From Icerya purchasi (lineage: Eukaryota; Arthropoda; Insecta; Hemiptera; Monophlebidae): 64,000 nt of DNA. The notes below the pieces were generated by a model. That model was given only the letters and a program-made list of their open reading frames with translations, did not search any database and had not been told where the DNA came from. The position numbers and the translations under genes are program-made. The stretch covers positions 169,587,363 to 169,651,362 of the forward strand of contig CM077116.1 of the NCBI GenBank assembly GCA_039619475.1, read 5' to 3'. This document shows, one piece after another, positions 47,301 through 56,229 of the stretch (within the stretch, counting starts at the first letter, position 1; each line of letters starts with the position of its first letter).

Positions 47301-50300
47301 ATAACCAATTTCGGTATATACCACTAAGACAGCGACTTGGATCTGGAACGAGACAAGTCTCGATAACCTCTACGATATCTCTGGTTTGGTAGCTAAGTAC
47401 CTTAACAGGCTCCCTAAATCTGACGCGGTTACTATTTGCGCCATTTCGAAAACTTCATTATAAAAATATTAGCACGTTGATTCTGCAAAAAAATCGGTGA
47501 AATTTTTATAGGTACGCACAAGTATTTACTCGGATGCCGAATTTGATAATCGGTTTATTTCCGCGCGAAAAATTGACAAGTTTTTCTTTTATTAGCGATT
47601 TTTTCATTTTTCTTTTAATTTCGTTGTCTACAAATCTACAGATTTTTTTTCTTTCCTTTTTTCTTTTTTTTTTAAATTATCATTATTTTAGCATGCAGAA
47701 GATACTTAGCATCACAGTGCCCCGATTTGGTTGATCTACCGTTTACCAGATTACCGAGCATACGTCATTTTATCGTTGGGGGACGAGAAGCTAGTGCTAA
47801 AGATTATCCGTTTATGGTACGTTCGATTATATGATAATATCGGATATTCGAGTTCAAAATATCTCGTTTTGTTTTTATTTTTATTAGCTACACACATATA
47901 TTGTTTTCTTTATCCTTCCTCGGGTAAATATGGAACGTTGTAAGCGTAATTTGGGTGAGCTGGAGGAATAATTCACGACGGAAAACGGCGTATTCCTCTG
48001 TCGTGAAACCTTAAAATATCAACTGCTCACGGCGAAGAACCATTGCATTCGAAAAACCGCAGAAAATAGAGAACGATTTCGATTTTGTAAGGGCCACGAA
48101 GGTAACTTGCGTACGATCGCGTGAAAAGAGATCCCTGTAATTCGCAGTAATGTCCCGCAGGGCGATATAATGAGGACACATAATAATGATTATTTCGAAC
48201 TATCGAAGTTTCTATCGTGACTTTTGGAAAGCGACCGGTTTTGAACTACGAATAGTGGTAGTTTTAATAGAGCATTATTTAAATGTATTTGCTGAAGAAA
48301 ATTTGCCTATAAATATAAAATAAATATAAAATAAATAAAAATTGCCTTCATTTTAATTTTTTATTAAATAAATTGAAATAGAAATTTCTCAATTTGTTTT
48401 CGGGCTTATTAGCCGATGATGGGCTATGATGCCTGAAATCCTTAAATCGAAATATTTATTTTAATTTATTAAAGGGTAAATTAATTCATACTTATTCGTT
48501 AATAAGGGGAATTCTTTTTTTATTTTTTTTTATTTTATATTTATAAATCATAACAAACAGGTTATGTATTTATATTTAAATTTGCATACGGATAACACCC
48601 CGGTCCCGTCAAAAATATTTTATTCGTCTAGACGCAATGCGTTATTGACGAATGGAATTTACAGTTTTGTTAACAGCAGGCTTAGTTTTCATGTAATGGT
48701 TCGAATATTATTATTGCTATTATTATTGCTTTTAGCAATATTATTATTTCAACGCAGCGCCCGCTTCCCTCCTTATATTATACACCTGTCGTCTGTAGTG
48801 GAGAAGTGACATATTTTACGATCTCCATTTGCTTTTATCATTTTAATCTTTTGAAACCGGCTCCGATCGTATACATTGCTTGGTTCGCACTGCTCGCCGA
48901 TGTGTGACGACAAGTGGTTTAAATTTAAACATTTTTATTAGAACATTTCGTAGGTAACTTCAAAGACGATTTCATTGATAAATTAATTTGAAATAGATTT
49001 TCATCTTGTTTAGGCTTTAATTGGATTTGGTGAAAAATCGAGCGTACGGTGGCTGTGCGGCGGCACGTTAATTAGCGAACGATTTGTTTTAACTGCTGCT
49101 CATTGCGATTCGTCGACCCGGTAATTTATATTATTACAGATGATTTTTTTCCTTTTTTTTTCTTCTTTTTTTGTATTATTTACTGGTTAGAATTAACGTT
49201 ATAAATGAAAATTAGGAGGTAAAGGATAAGAGTTTTTCCGTTTTACACGTTTTTATCGCTCTTAGAAAAATATAGATCTTCACATCGCTCCTTCTCCAAC
49301 TATTTGATTATCTCCGACTCCCGTAAGTGCCCTATGTGTCAATCTTCGCGGGTTGATTGGCGAACAAGATCAGAAACGTGTGATTTGATTTGTGTCGCTA
49401 ACACGCATTTTTGTTGTATGTGTCTATAAGACACAAAAGTGTGAGACAATCAAAAATTTTGGCTTATCGCCTAATATAGAAAATTAGCGTCATCATTTCA
49501 GCAGGTTCTTCGTGTCACGTTGGTATATTATGGCAGTCGCGGACGAGCCGAAGTACGGTGGCGCGCCTCATTATTCAGTCGGTATTTTTAGAAAATTCTG
49601 AAATGCAAATTTAGTTTTTAATCAACGTTTCGGGCATGTCAGTTTGAGTTTTAGTTCTTTTGGCTTTTAGCTACGATTTCGTTTTCGGCTAAAGATTTAT
49701 CGCGTATAATTTTAATTTTTTCCTCTTAATAAATTGTACGATACTTTCAAGTTTTGTGAGTTGGTAAAGTGTTTAAGTAATACAAGCTGTGTACTGGCGA
49801 GTAGGTTTAAAAAGAAACGACATGTTCGCAATCGGAGCATTTATAAATTTTATACCTCCCTTGAAATATATAAATACTTCTTGGAACGTTCCGGATGGTG
49901 GTTAGGGAAAATACAGAGATATTTTTACAAGTATCATTCTTATAGATCGGAAAACTAAGAAAGATATTTCAACTTTACCGATAACGCGTGCTTACAAATC
50001 GTTAACAGAAAACAAAAAAACAGAAGTAAATGCAGTAGTGTTGACGGAAAAGGAGAAAACTAAAAGGGAAGAGGTGGAAAAACTGTTGCCAAGAGTTTAT
50101 GGCGGATGATGAAAATGATGGAAATAATTAGTTCGGGCGTTTGGAAGAATGGAAAAGATTCTATACAGAGTAAAATCAACAAACCTAGCCAAACAGTGTT
50201 TAATCAGTGCATCGTAGCGATGCTGAGCTACGGAAACCTATCTTCTAACAAAATAATTGGTGGATAAAATCGATTGAAAGACGAATGAAGTTACTGGGAA

Positions 50301-52471
50301 TAAGGTTAAATAGAACAGAAACGGAAATTCCGATATACGGAAAAACACAGGATTTGGAGATATTGTGTAGACTGCGACAAAAACAAATGCAACTGGACAC
50401 GCAAGATTAACAGGTGGAAGTTGGAGTATTGAAGTAGCGACCATAGATAGGAAACTTGAAACAAGGAAGACGTCCGGGAAAATGGTCTCAGATGATATAA
50501 TAAATGGATAAGCGAAGAGACTCGAGACGGTGAAAGAATTTTTGATGAGGTCTATTTGTCAAATATCAGCATCAGACGGTTACGTGAAGAAGATGAATAA
50601 GAAGTGTACAATAGTGAGCAGCGAAGTATTAACGGAAGTGGAGCCAGCTTTTACTGAACACGCACAAGTCAACATGATGACACAATGCTGCTGGCGACCG
50701 AGAAAGAATAAAAGTTGTACAATTTGAACAAACCATTGAGAAACAAGACGAGGTTTAATAAAGTAGCTCTTCGCTGCTTCGTCGCGTTTTGATGTATAAT
50801 CTTAGGACGTTAGCGGCACCAGAGACTATCTTATTTAATCTTATGAGAAATTTGTACGGGAACAAACAAGGGGCATGAGTGCATTAGGATTTTTAAGACT
50901 GTAAGAAAAGGATCTACCCTTTTCAACGTGTGCGATGAATTGATAATCAAAAAAAAAGCTTTAGAAGACTACCCCCTCCAACGGGAGCGATATTGATAGG
51001 CGGGGAAAAAAATGTCTGCGTTATGCCGATATCGGCTATAGCTCAGAAGGCGACCTATCAAGAATGCGGATAAAGGCGAAGCAGCGTAAACGCTAGTCTA
51101 ATGATGATAAACAAGTTCAAGATGAAAGCAACGATCGTCGATAGCGAAAATAAGAATAGACTGGATGTGAGCGGGATTCGAGAAATTGAAGTTGCGAACA
51201 GTTTCATCCATTTAGGCTACCTTATGTCTGGAATAGTCGAACTGGAGATAAGCTAGTAAAGCTAAATAAAAACTGGAAGAGTATAGAGGGATATTTACAA
51301 AGGGGAAAAGGTGCAAATTTCAAAAGAGACTAGTTTTCTTAATATTTTGATTTGCACTAGAATGTGTTTTGATCTTTACCTGAGAAAAGAAGCCCTTATT
51401 TCGAAATGATCTGCTACAGAGACGCATACTCTGTATTCCGTTGACAACTAAACGAACGAATCTACTTTAAATGAAGTGAAGATCGAGCAAAAACTACTAC
51501 CGTAAAGAACAGTATCCTGTTTTTTTGCCCCCCCCCCCCCCCGGGTAAAACGATTCTCGCAGACAAGCTATAAAAACGGAATGGAAAAGTACCCGCTAGA
51601 GATACACGGACTAAATCGGCCAGTCTACCGAAAGAATCTCGCAAGCGTATAAAGAAAGCGGAGGGAATCGTGGTGAAACATGTTTGACGCCGTAATTCCG
51701 ACTCCCGTATTCTAGGGTTGAAGGAAAATGTCACCTTATGCGACTTCTGGCTAGTTCAAATTAATACAAGGCAAATTCGAAACGGATCGAGTGCACGTTT
51801 AAAGTTACAATTGCGAAGATGACATGTCAGATTATGTGAGTTGTAACGGTAGTAGTGACCGGCTGCTTAGAAACGGGGGGTCTGCATGTGAATTTAGAAC
51901 GAAGTTTTGAACCATTTTCATATTATGTTGGCATGAAATAAATGAAAAAAAAAATTTCAGAATGGGTATCGATTTGAACTAGAAAATTGAATCGGATTTT
52001 TTAATTCGTATTTTAAGTGAAATAATTGAGAAAAATCGGAGTTACGGCTTTGAAAATATCATCGACGAAAATAACGAAGAATATTGATACTTATTCAAAA
52101 ATTAAAAATACGTATTTAAATTTCTCTCGCTGGAAGTCACGTTTAACGTATTGTTGTTGTAGCGTTTTGCGTATTGTTTAATATTTTAATTAGTATGTTT
52201 TGTTGTTACAGAGGTCCGGCCCGATGGGTAAGACTCGGGGAATTAGACTATGATTCAACGGAAGATAACGCTATGCCCACAGATTTCGAAATTGTCGATA
52301 GATTTGTTCATCCAGGCTACCAGGCTCCTTCGATGTACAATGACGTGGCATTATTCGTATTAGATCGTAACGTCACTTTCAGCGATTACATACGACCCAT
52401 ATGCTTATGGGATTATTTAAATTTAACAGATATCAATCTTAAAGCTGCCGGATGGGGTCAAATAGATTTCG
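29313..52471 (+). CDS. CLIP-domain serine protease, snake-like, partial (3' exons not found)
   Basis: The gene encodes a secreted S1A zymogen of the arthropod CLIP family, which acts in haemolymph or perivitelline proteolytic cascades (Toll activation, melanisation). Joined exons are 29313-29367, 38146-38391, 47692-47816, 49014-49120 and 52212-52471. All have GT/AG borders and fitting phases, giving 264 codons. Order: signal peptide 1-18; CLIP domain about 20-66 ending VVCCP; linker with ACRRY; activation site RHF-IVGG at residues 127/128; catalytic His172 in LTAAHC; catalytic Asp222 in MYNDVALF; then IRPICLW and AAGWGQ. The Ser exon (GDSGGP) was not seen before 64000. Placement near snake rests on the single CLIP domain and non-Arg activation residue; this is inference. 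Confidence 0.9.
29646..29945. repeat. 300-bp palindromic element in protease intron 1
   Basis: Two arms of about 125 bp are inverted copies: GTGATATACCTTAAGTGGTG and GAGTAGGATTCATGTTACAC on the left recur as reverse complements on the right, around a short AT-rich loop near 29775-29815. This looks like a long-TIR MITE. Single-arm relatives occur at 36815-36965 and 60430-60575. Confidence 0.85.
31259..31550. mobile_element. hAT deletion derivative, copy B
   Basis: A 292-bp element with the ends of copies A and C (CAAAGGCGTCGCCAGCCGATG) and a perfect 8-bp duplication CATATACA at 31251-31258 and 31551-31558. The minus strand keeps only the last transposase residues ([14 protein letters not shown]). 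Confidence 0.9.
31559..32850. other. AT-rich intronic DNA
   Basis: Part of protease intron 1. The stretch at about 32040-32300 is purine-rich (A with scattered G). No exon-like segment recognised. Confidence 0.4.
32855..33600. repeat. large foldback/palindrome, arms about 290 bp
   Basis: The left arm (about 32855-33147) and right arm (about 33303-33600) are near-identical reverse complements. Paired blocks include TTGTCGACTTGGCCGACAAA, ATAGATAACAATGTTTGCTA, AACAGTGTCGAATTATTTAC and GATAATTTAGGATAAAGCTC. A loop of about 155 bp lies between. No target duplication was resolved. ORFs drawn across it (33420-33727) are not genes. Confidence 0.9.
33601..34360. other. intronic stretch with unassigned ORF
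   Basis: A minus-strand ORF at 33705-34037 (110 codons) has no domain I recognise. The rest is featureless AT-rich DNA of protease intron 1. Confidence 0.35.
34369..34636. mobile_element. hAT deletion derivative, copy C (inverted)
   Basis: A 268-bp element from CATGGGCGTCGCCAGC to GCTGGCGACGCCCTTG with a perfect 8-bp duplication GCTGCCGC at 34361-34368 and 34637-34644. Orientation is opposite to copy B. It contains C runs of 12 (34407-34418) and 19 (34593-34611) bases. Confidence 0.93.
34933..35256. mobile_element. hAT-like MITE, separate family
   Basis: A 324-bp segment with inverted ends CATAGGCGTACCCAGG and GAGTACGCCTATG. Flanks GTATTGGG (34925-34932) and GTATTTGT (35257-35264) agree at 6 of 8 bases. 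No coding potential. The 8-bp spacing suggests hAT; this is inference. Confidence 0.7.
35265..36480. other. intronic stretch with a dispersed-repeat trace
   Basis: Around 35705-35880 the sequence (GGCATCGAATTCAAATTGCA, ACAATAATTAAAAACC, AAAAGTTAATGTTGTT) resembles 60348-60480, so it is a diverged copy of the same dispersed repeat. No exon was recognised. Confidence 0.5.
36483..36672 (+). repeat. dispersed repeat, copy 1 of pair
   Basis: About 190 bp (AATGCTTGCG, AAATGAGACCGAATT, GAAAATCATCG, TTCGTAAAACGCGTC, ATTTTAGTTG) recur with roughly three-quarters identity at 43025-43212 in the same orientation. Family unknown. Confidence 0.7.
36815..36965. repeat. dispersed copy of the 29.6-kb palindrome arm
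   Basis: GACTCTAATTAAGGTATTAA, TATTGGATACGAATTATCAT and TTATTTTTTATCGAATAATT parallel the right arm of the palindrome at 29646-29945 and the copy at 60430-60575. Confidence 0.65.
38146..38391 (+). CDS. serine protease exon 2 (CLIP domain)
   Basis: The acceptor TTTTGTTTTCAG is followed by GDECCYNNN, then Cys at 32, 38, 54, 64 and 65 of the joined protein (NC..LDKC...QIC...VVCCP), the CLIP pattern. An additional Cys (22 and 23 adjacent) is present at the start. The rest is a Ser/Glu-rich linker with one further Cys73, ending WSKSEE and a phase-1 donor GTAATC. Confidence 0.93.
39287..40186 (+). repeat. left arm of foldback, with five tandem units
   Basis: The 900-bp arm holds five units marked by ACGACTTTTTTTTGTTTGTG starting near 39374, 39521, 39647, 39773 and 39899. 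Spacing is 147 for the first interval, then exactly 126 three times. Each later unit also has CCCCTCCCTGATTTGGTAAG and a GCCCCGCCCATG-type GC box. ORFs across the array (such as 39852-40079) are repeat artefacts. Confidence 0.92.
40685..40866. repeat. 182-bp MITE-like palindrome inside the foldback
   Basis: Inverted arms of about 70 bp, CCAGTTGTCGATTTTTTTC through CGGTTGACGTTTCGAATAGT, surround a loop with CTATTCATCATCAGAACC. The target duplication is unclear. Confidence 0.8.
41815..42640 (+). pseudogene. piggyBac-like transposase remnant
   Basis: The reading starts [20 protein letters not shown], shifts frame near 41880 into an acidic segment ([20 protein letters not shown]), then [34 protein letters not shown]. 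After another shift near 42270 it reads [54 protein letters not shown] and [15 protein letters not shown]. This order is the PGBD4/DDE_Tnp_1_7 type. A third shift leads to TNDEMLHLF, at the place of the first catalytic Asp. The catalytic C-terminal half is missing. Confidence 0.85.
43025..43212 (+). repeat. dispersed repeat, copy 2 of pair
   Basis: Diverged copy of 36483-36672, here inside the foldback centre. Confidence 0.7.
44587..45349 (-). repeat. right arm of foldback, with four tandem units
   Basis: The 763-bp reverse complement of the left arm. Four units (complement of GACTTTTTTTTGTTTGTGCTC at about 44851, 44977, 45106 and 45251) against five on the left account for most of the 137-bp length difference. 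Confidence 0.92.
45357..47163. other. intronic DNA, no exon recognised
   Basis: Rest of protease intron 2. It contains one TGACGTCA at 45786-45793. A Lys/Arg-rich plus-strand ORF at 46353-46637 has no domain I recognise. Confidence 0.4.
47164..47415 (-). mobile_element. tRNA-derived SINE, degraded copy
   Basis: On the plus strand it shares TAAGTCCCATA, ATGGATTGTGAAGTTAAG, ATAATGGTACTAAGCCT, GATAATTCTCTGGTATAACC and GGATCTGGAACGAGACAAGT with the SINE at 52811-53114. The tRNA-like head is heavily mutated. It ends about 275 bases before protease exon 3. Confidence 0.8.
47692..47816 (+). CDS. serine protease exon 3 (linker and activation site)
   Basis: After ATTATTTTAG the exon completes an Ala codon and reads [16 protein letters not shown], then RLPSIRHF and the mature N-terminus [15 protein letters not shown]. 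The donor is ATG then GTACGT, phase 0. The residue before IVGG is Phe rather than Arg or Lys. Confidence 0.92.
47817..49013. other. protease intron 3
   Basis: Intron of 1197 bases bounded by GTACGT and TTTAG. No repeat or gene seen; a short tandem of ATAAATATAAAAT type occurs near 48310-48335. Confidence 0.6.
49014..49120 (+). CDS. serine protease exon 4 (catalytic His)
   Basis: The acceptor CTTGTTTAG precedes [20 protein letters not shown] and [15 protein letters not shown]. His is encoded at 49101-49103. The donor CCCG then GTAATT leaves two bases (CG) that form Arg with the next exon. Confidence 0.95.
49121..50149. other. protease intron 4, first part
   Basis: No recognised element. The ORF at 49734-49958 has no family signature. 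Confidence 0.4.
50150..50560 (+). mobile_element. RTE-like LINE fragment, heavily decayed
   Basis: Broken frames read like the C-terminal end of an RTE polyprotein: MLSYGN at the LTYGSETW position, KWKW-like/GHVARL with [15 protein letters not shown] and [11 protein letters not shown] at the KRGRPPKRWSDDI position. It lies in protease intron 4. Confidence 0.65.
51110..51310 (+). mobile_element. RTE-like reverse transcriptase fragment
   Basis: The plus strand reads [20 protein letters not shown] and [15 protein letters not shown], the region after the catalytic palm of RTE-like LINEs. It lies downstream of the fragment at 50150-50560 although it should precede it, so the two are separate insertions or a rearranged copy. 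Confidence 0.65.
51528..51542. repeat. C15 homopolymer
   Basis: Fifteen consecutive C in otherwise mixed sequence. Confidence 0.85.
52212..52471 (+). CDS. serine protease exon 5 (catalytic Asp)
   Basis: After TTGTTACAG the exon reads [40 protein letters not shown], then YIRPICLW and [11 protein letters not shown]. Asp is encoded at 52342-52344. It ends with G then GTGAGT, phase 1. Loops match CLIP protease catalytic domains. Confidence 0.95.
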
Positions 52472-52807
52472 GTGAGTTAGTCATATTTCCATAAAGATAT
52501 ATACACGTGTACGAAAAAGTTTCGATCACATTTTTGTTTACATTGTGATCGGTTTAGAAATTTGAACGTTATTTCAATATTAATCGAATAGCCCCGGAAA
52601 TAATTGAAATTGAGAAAACTCAAATAATGAACGGAAAAAATAATTAAGATCGAATGTGTCAATGAATTGGGGGAGTACACGGAACACTGACAAGATTCAA
52701 TGAACAATGTCCGCGACAGGGAAGGAACTGGCAAAGCGAACAGTGGACGAAGCGCCTAGTGTTAAAGTAAATTTTAAATTAAAAGCTACAAGTATTATTT
52801 ATATAGA

Positions 52808-53126
52808 GACAAAGTAAAGTAAAGTAAAGTAAGTCCCATATATATATATATACATCGTAAGTTATCATGGATTGTGAAGTTAAGGTTTTCATAATGGTAC
52901 TAAGCCTAATGGATCTGATGAGAATACTGGGGACAGTTCCTTTCGTTCGATCGCCTTTACTTTCCCCCCGATAATTCTCTGGTATAACCAATATTCAATT
53001 TCAGATTAGGTATCTATACCTGGGCGTGATTTGGATCTGGAACGAGACAAGTCTCGAACCCGCGTCCTCTGGTTTAGTAGCCCAGCGCCTTAACCGCTAG
53101 GCTACCGCGCTACCAGCGACAAAGTA
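52808..53126 (-). mobile_element. tRNA-derived SINE with internal pol III promoter
   Basis: On the minus strand the SINE starts near 53114 with GGTAGCGCGG. It has an A box TAGCCTAGCGG (53104-53094) and a B box GGTTCGAGACT (53060-53050), then a non-tRNA body. The 3' tail is of (TTTAC)n type at about 52811-52832. A 9-bp direct repeat GACAAAGTA at 52808-52816 and 53118-53126 fits a target duplication, though on the left it overlaps the repeat tail. A diverged copy lies at 47164-47415. Confidence 0.87.
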
Positions 53127-53299
53127 GAATGGTATAATTAGTGGAGAATTTTATAAAAATCCTTTTAGACAAGTTGACTCCGATCGCTGCTTCTTCCCAC
53201 CTCTTTTATAATAAAATCCCATCCTCTAATCTCCTTCCGCTGTGTAAAAGTTTTCATCTTAGATATCATGGTATCGGGTATATACGCTTCCTCTTTTTC

Positions 53300-53760
53300 T
53301 AACAATTGTTCTTTCTATCTCTGTTTAATCTAGTCTTCCTGTTAATCTATGGTTCTCTTTGTTTTCTTTACTTCGTCGTTCTGTTGTTGTCTCTATTATT
53401 CGTCTGTTTCTTGAGCCATACTTTATTTTATCTTCCTCTCGTTTTGGTTTTTCGTTGGTTTCCTCCCCATATTGTCCTCTCTAATGGACCGCATGCTTAC
53501 ATTGCTGATCATGTGTTTATTAAGGTGTTCATCTCTTCCTATTCTGCTTTCTATTCTAATTTGCTGTAAACTGGTATTCCTACTCCGTATTGTGCCTCAT
53601 GTATCCGTTCTTTCTTTACACATCGTTCCCATTATATTGATTACTTCCTACTAACAACATTTGATACCGCATAAAGATACAGCTGATTCATTTCCGTTTC
53701 TAATTGTTTCTAGGATGACGAGACCAAAAAAAAAAAAATAAAAATAAATAAAAAAAGAAT
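53300..53760 (+). mobile_element. LINE 3' end fragment with poly(A)
   Basis: Broken frames carry ADHVFIKVF and TGIPTPYCAS, matching PDHVLFECS and LNYPTPYSAS of the better copy at 57955-58281. It ends in an A-rich run at about 53724-53756. 5'-truncated. Confidence 0.65.
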
Positions 53761-53879
53761 GTTTCGTATGAAATAATAGAAAAAGATTTATCCGCAGACG
53801 TTTGCATTGGCAAAATATACGTTCGTTATGATTTTTTTTACTGGGCGTGAAATTGGTGAAAAAATTTTGGTTATGCAAC

Positions 53880-54045
53880 CTGACACTAGTCTAAGTGACA
53901 AGTTAAAAGCGGCGCTAGCATTCGAAGTATTATATCTTGGCCTTCCTACTCCTTATAGTGTCCACTCCATTTTTGCATCCCCCTCTCTCAATATAGTGTT
54001 CCTTTGTTAGTATTCTCTATCTCTTCAATTTCTAATTAACCAGCA
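53880..54045 (+). mobile_element. LINE 3' end fragment
   Basis: The frame at 53807-54010 ends LGLPTPYSVHSIFASPSLNI, the same C-terminal block as 57986-58204. There is no clear poly(A). Confidence 0.65.
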
Positions 54046-56229
54046 TACCAGGGAAAACTCAGAAGGTTCAATCTTCCGTTAATAAAGTTAGCTATTTCGA
54101 GTAGATTGATTTTTGGAAATCTGACCGGTACATTTCAGTTCACATGAAGACAAGTTAATGCCGAGCAGCTTCTCTTTCGTTGACTTAAAATTGATACACT
54201 CAAAGAATTTAGTGATTTGATTTGATTTAATTTAACAGACAAAAGACGCGGAATACTGCCATTCATTTTATTATCGGTAGACCAAGTCGTTCGCTCAGCT
54301 GACCTAACTAAAACTATCTTATTTGTTTCACAGACTTCTCTCTTGCAGTAGTTGATCTATTCAATTTTGTGGCCATTTTATTTCTAATAATTTCCTCATT
54401 CAAAGGGGGTAAATTTCGATGTTTTTTATAGGACTGTGTATTGATATTTGTTGTATATCTGCTGCAAACTTCATTTTCAGTAATTTCTCGATTCAAGCTG
54501 TTTCTAAGTCACACGTACGAGACAATGATAATCGAGTCTGTAAATTTTGCTGTTGAGTCGCCCGTTATTTTCTACTTTGCTAACATTGTAATCTTTATAA
54601 ATCTCGTCAACTAACCGTGCATTTCTTTTTTCTTCAAAGGAAATTGTGTTTCATACGGGCGAATTCATCATTTTTATTTCTTAGCCTTTCGTTTTTTTCG
54701 ACAAAACTATATTTATGTTTTAAAAAGTTGATTTTGTTACATAGGCGCGTTCGGTGCCTCTCTCGAACATGCCGCCCAGGGAAGCACTTGAATTCTTTTT
54801 CCCCTTCTACTTCTGGTACTGCTAAAAAGGTAAATTGTTTCCTTTAATTCACTTATATTCCTATTCTTGCCGCATATATTTCGACTTTCTAAAATCCGAA
54901 ATGTGCGCACCGACTAGTAAATTATAAATAATGCATATTGACATACCGAAAATAGTAATTTAATGCGTAAGTTAAATGTCTCAAGTGGTACTCCTGTAAG
55001 TTTATGTTTCCATTCTCCAATAAAAAAACAATTTAAGAATAATATATATATATACATGTTGCTCTCGCGATTTCAAAAAGAAAACACGCTTGTCGCGTGT
55101 GTTTTTTTAAATGTTGCATAATTCGTGCTCGTGTGTACTAATTTTAATTATTTGTTTGTTCGAAAGTATACCGGTTAGTGGCGGTACCGTTTAAGTACCA
55201 ATGAATTCGATAAAACACAAACACAGTTATCGAATAAGCATGAAAAAACATAATTTATTTAAAGACCTTTTAGTAATATCATCTTCATCGATGACCGTCA
55301 TCCTGTAGATAGAGGGTATCGTGATTAACATTTAGTCTGTCAATAATGATTTTACGCCATTCAACTCGGTCCTGTGACTCAATCTCGTCACTTCCTGGAC
55401 AGTATCTGTCCATCTTTTAGGTGTGCATGTTCTCCCGATGGTCGCTGTCCATTCATCGTTCCTGTTATAACAAAAGGAATTGACACTTAAAATATTATCA
55501 ATGTTAATTGCCATGGGGATAAATGCAGAATGGAATAAAGAAAATTGAAGTGGCCGCAGCGCGAATTAAAAAGCGCATAACCGATGGAAACTACATCTTC
55601 AGATTACTGTGTTTTACTTTCAACCGGTCAGATGTTCTTCGTTTGTTAGAAACTGTGCCAGTCACTGGTTGCGAGTGCCGATGAGTATATCGGTGAGGAC
55701 TGACAGAACAGTCATCAGATAACGTTAAAAAAAGGAGTTCTCTTAGATAATACTTTCTTTGACTAATATAGTCAGAAAAAAAAAAGCCAAAAACATTTGC
55801 ATTACTATGTATGGGAATTTGTACAATTAACATTTTAAAATTAAAGAGGCAATGAACGCGAGTCAATACGAAAATGTAGATTCGAATAAAGACAATAAAA
55901 CTAAAACCACTAAAGCGTGATTTACAAGCTCATCACTAACGGAATTCAAACATTGTACACTTTTCAATCAATACCCAGCTCTTTATACAGTACAAAAATT
56001 GTCAGCATTTCGGGTCGGTCTATTTGAACTATCACACAAAAAAATGTACACGTTCAAAATTGTAAAATAACGTATTTAAAAAAAAAAAAAAACGACGTCA
56101 AAATTTACTTTATATATTTAATAAAACCTGCACTAAAAAGTAAAAAATAATTATTTGATAAAAAATAGTATATTTCAAACTCATTAGACCTACTATATAT
56201 ATAAAAACGGATTGGTTAGTGCTTGTGAC
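54046..56229. other. stretch without recognised gene
   Basis: Short ORFs only. A segment at about 56100-56185 (GCACTAAAAAGTAAAAAATA, ATTATTTGATAAAAAATAGT) resembles, in reverse, the dispersed repeat at 60430-60575. No serine-protease exon with GDSGGP was found here. Confidence 0.4.

Noticed and set aside
53041..53114. Possible tRNA gene on the minus strand
   Set aside because: The A and B boxes are present, but no cloverleaf 3' half was evident and the sequence continues into a repeated body with a tail, so it is a SINE head.
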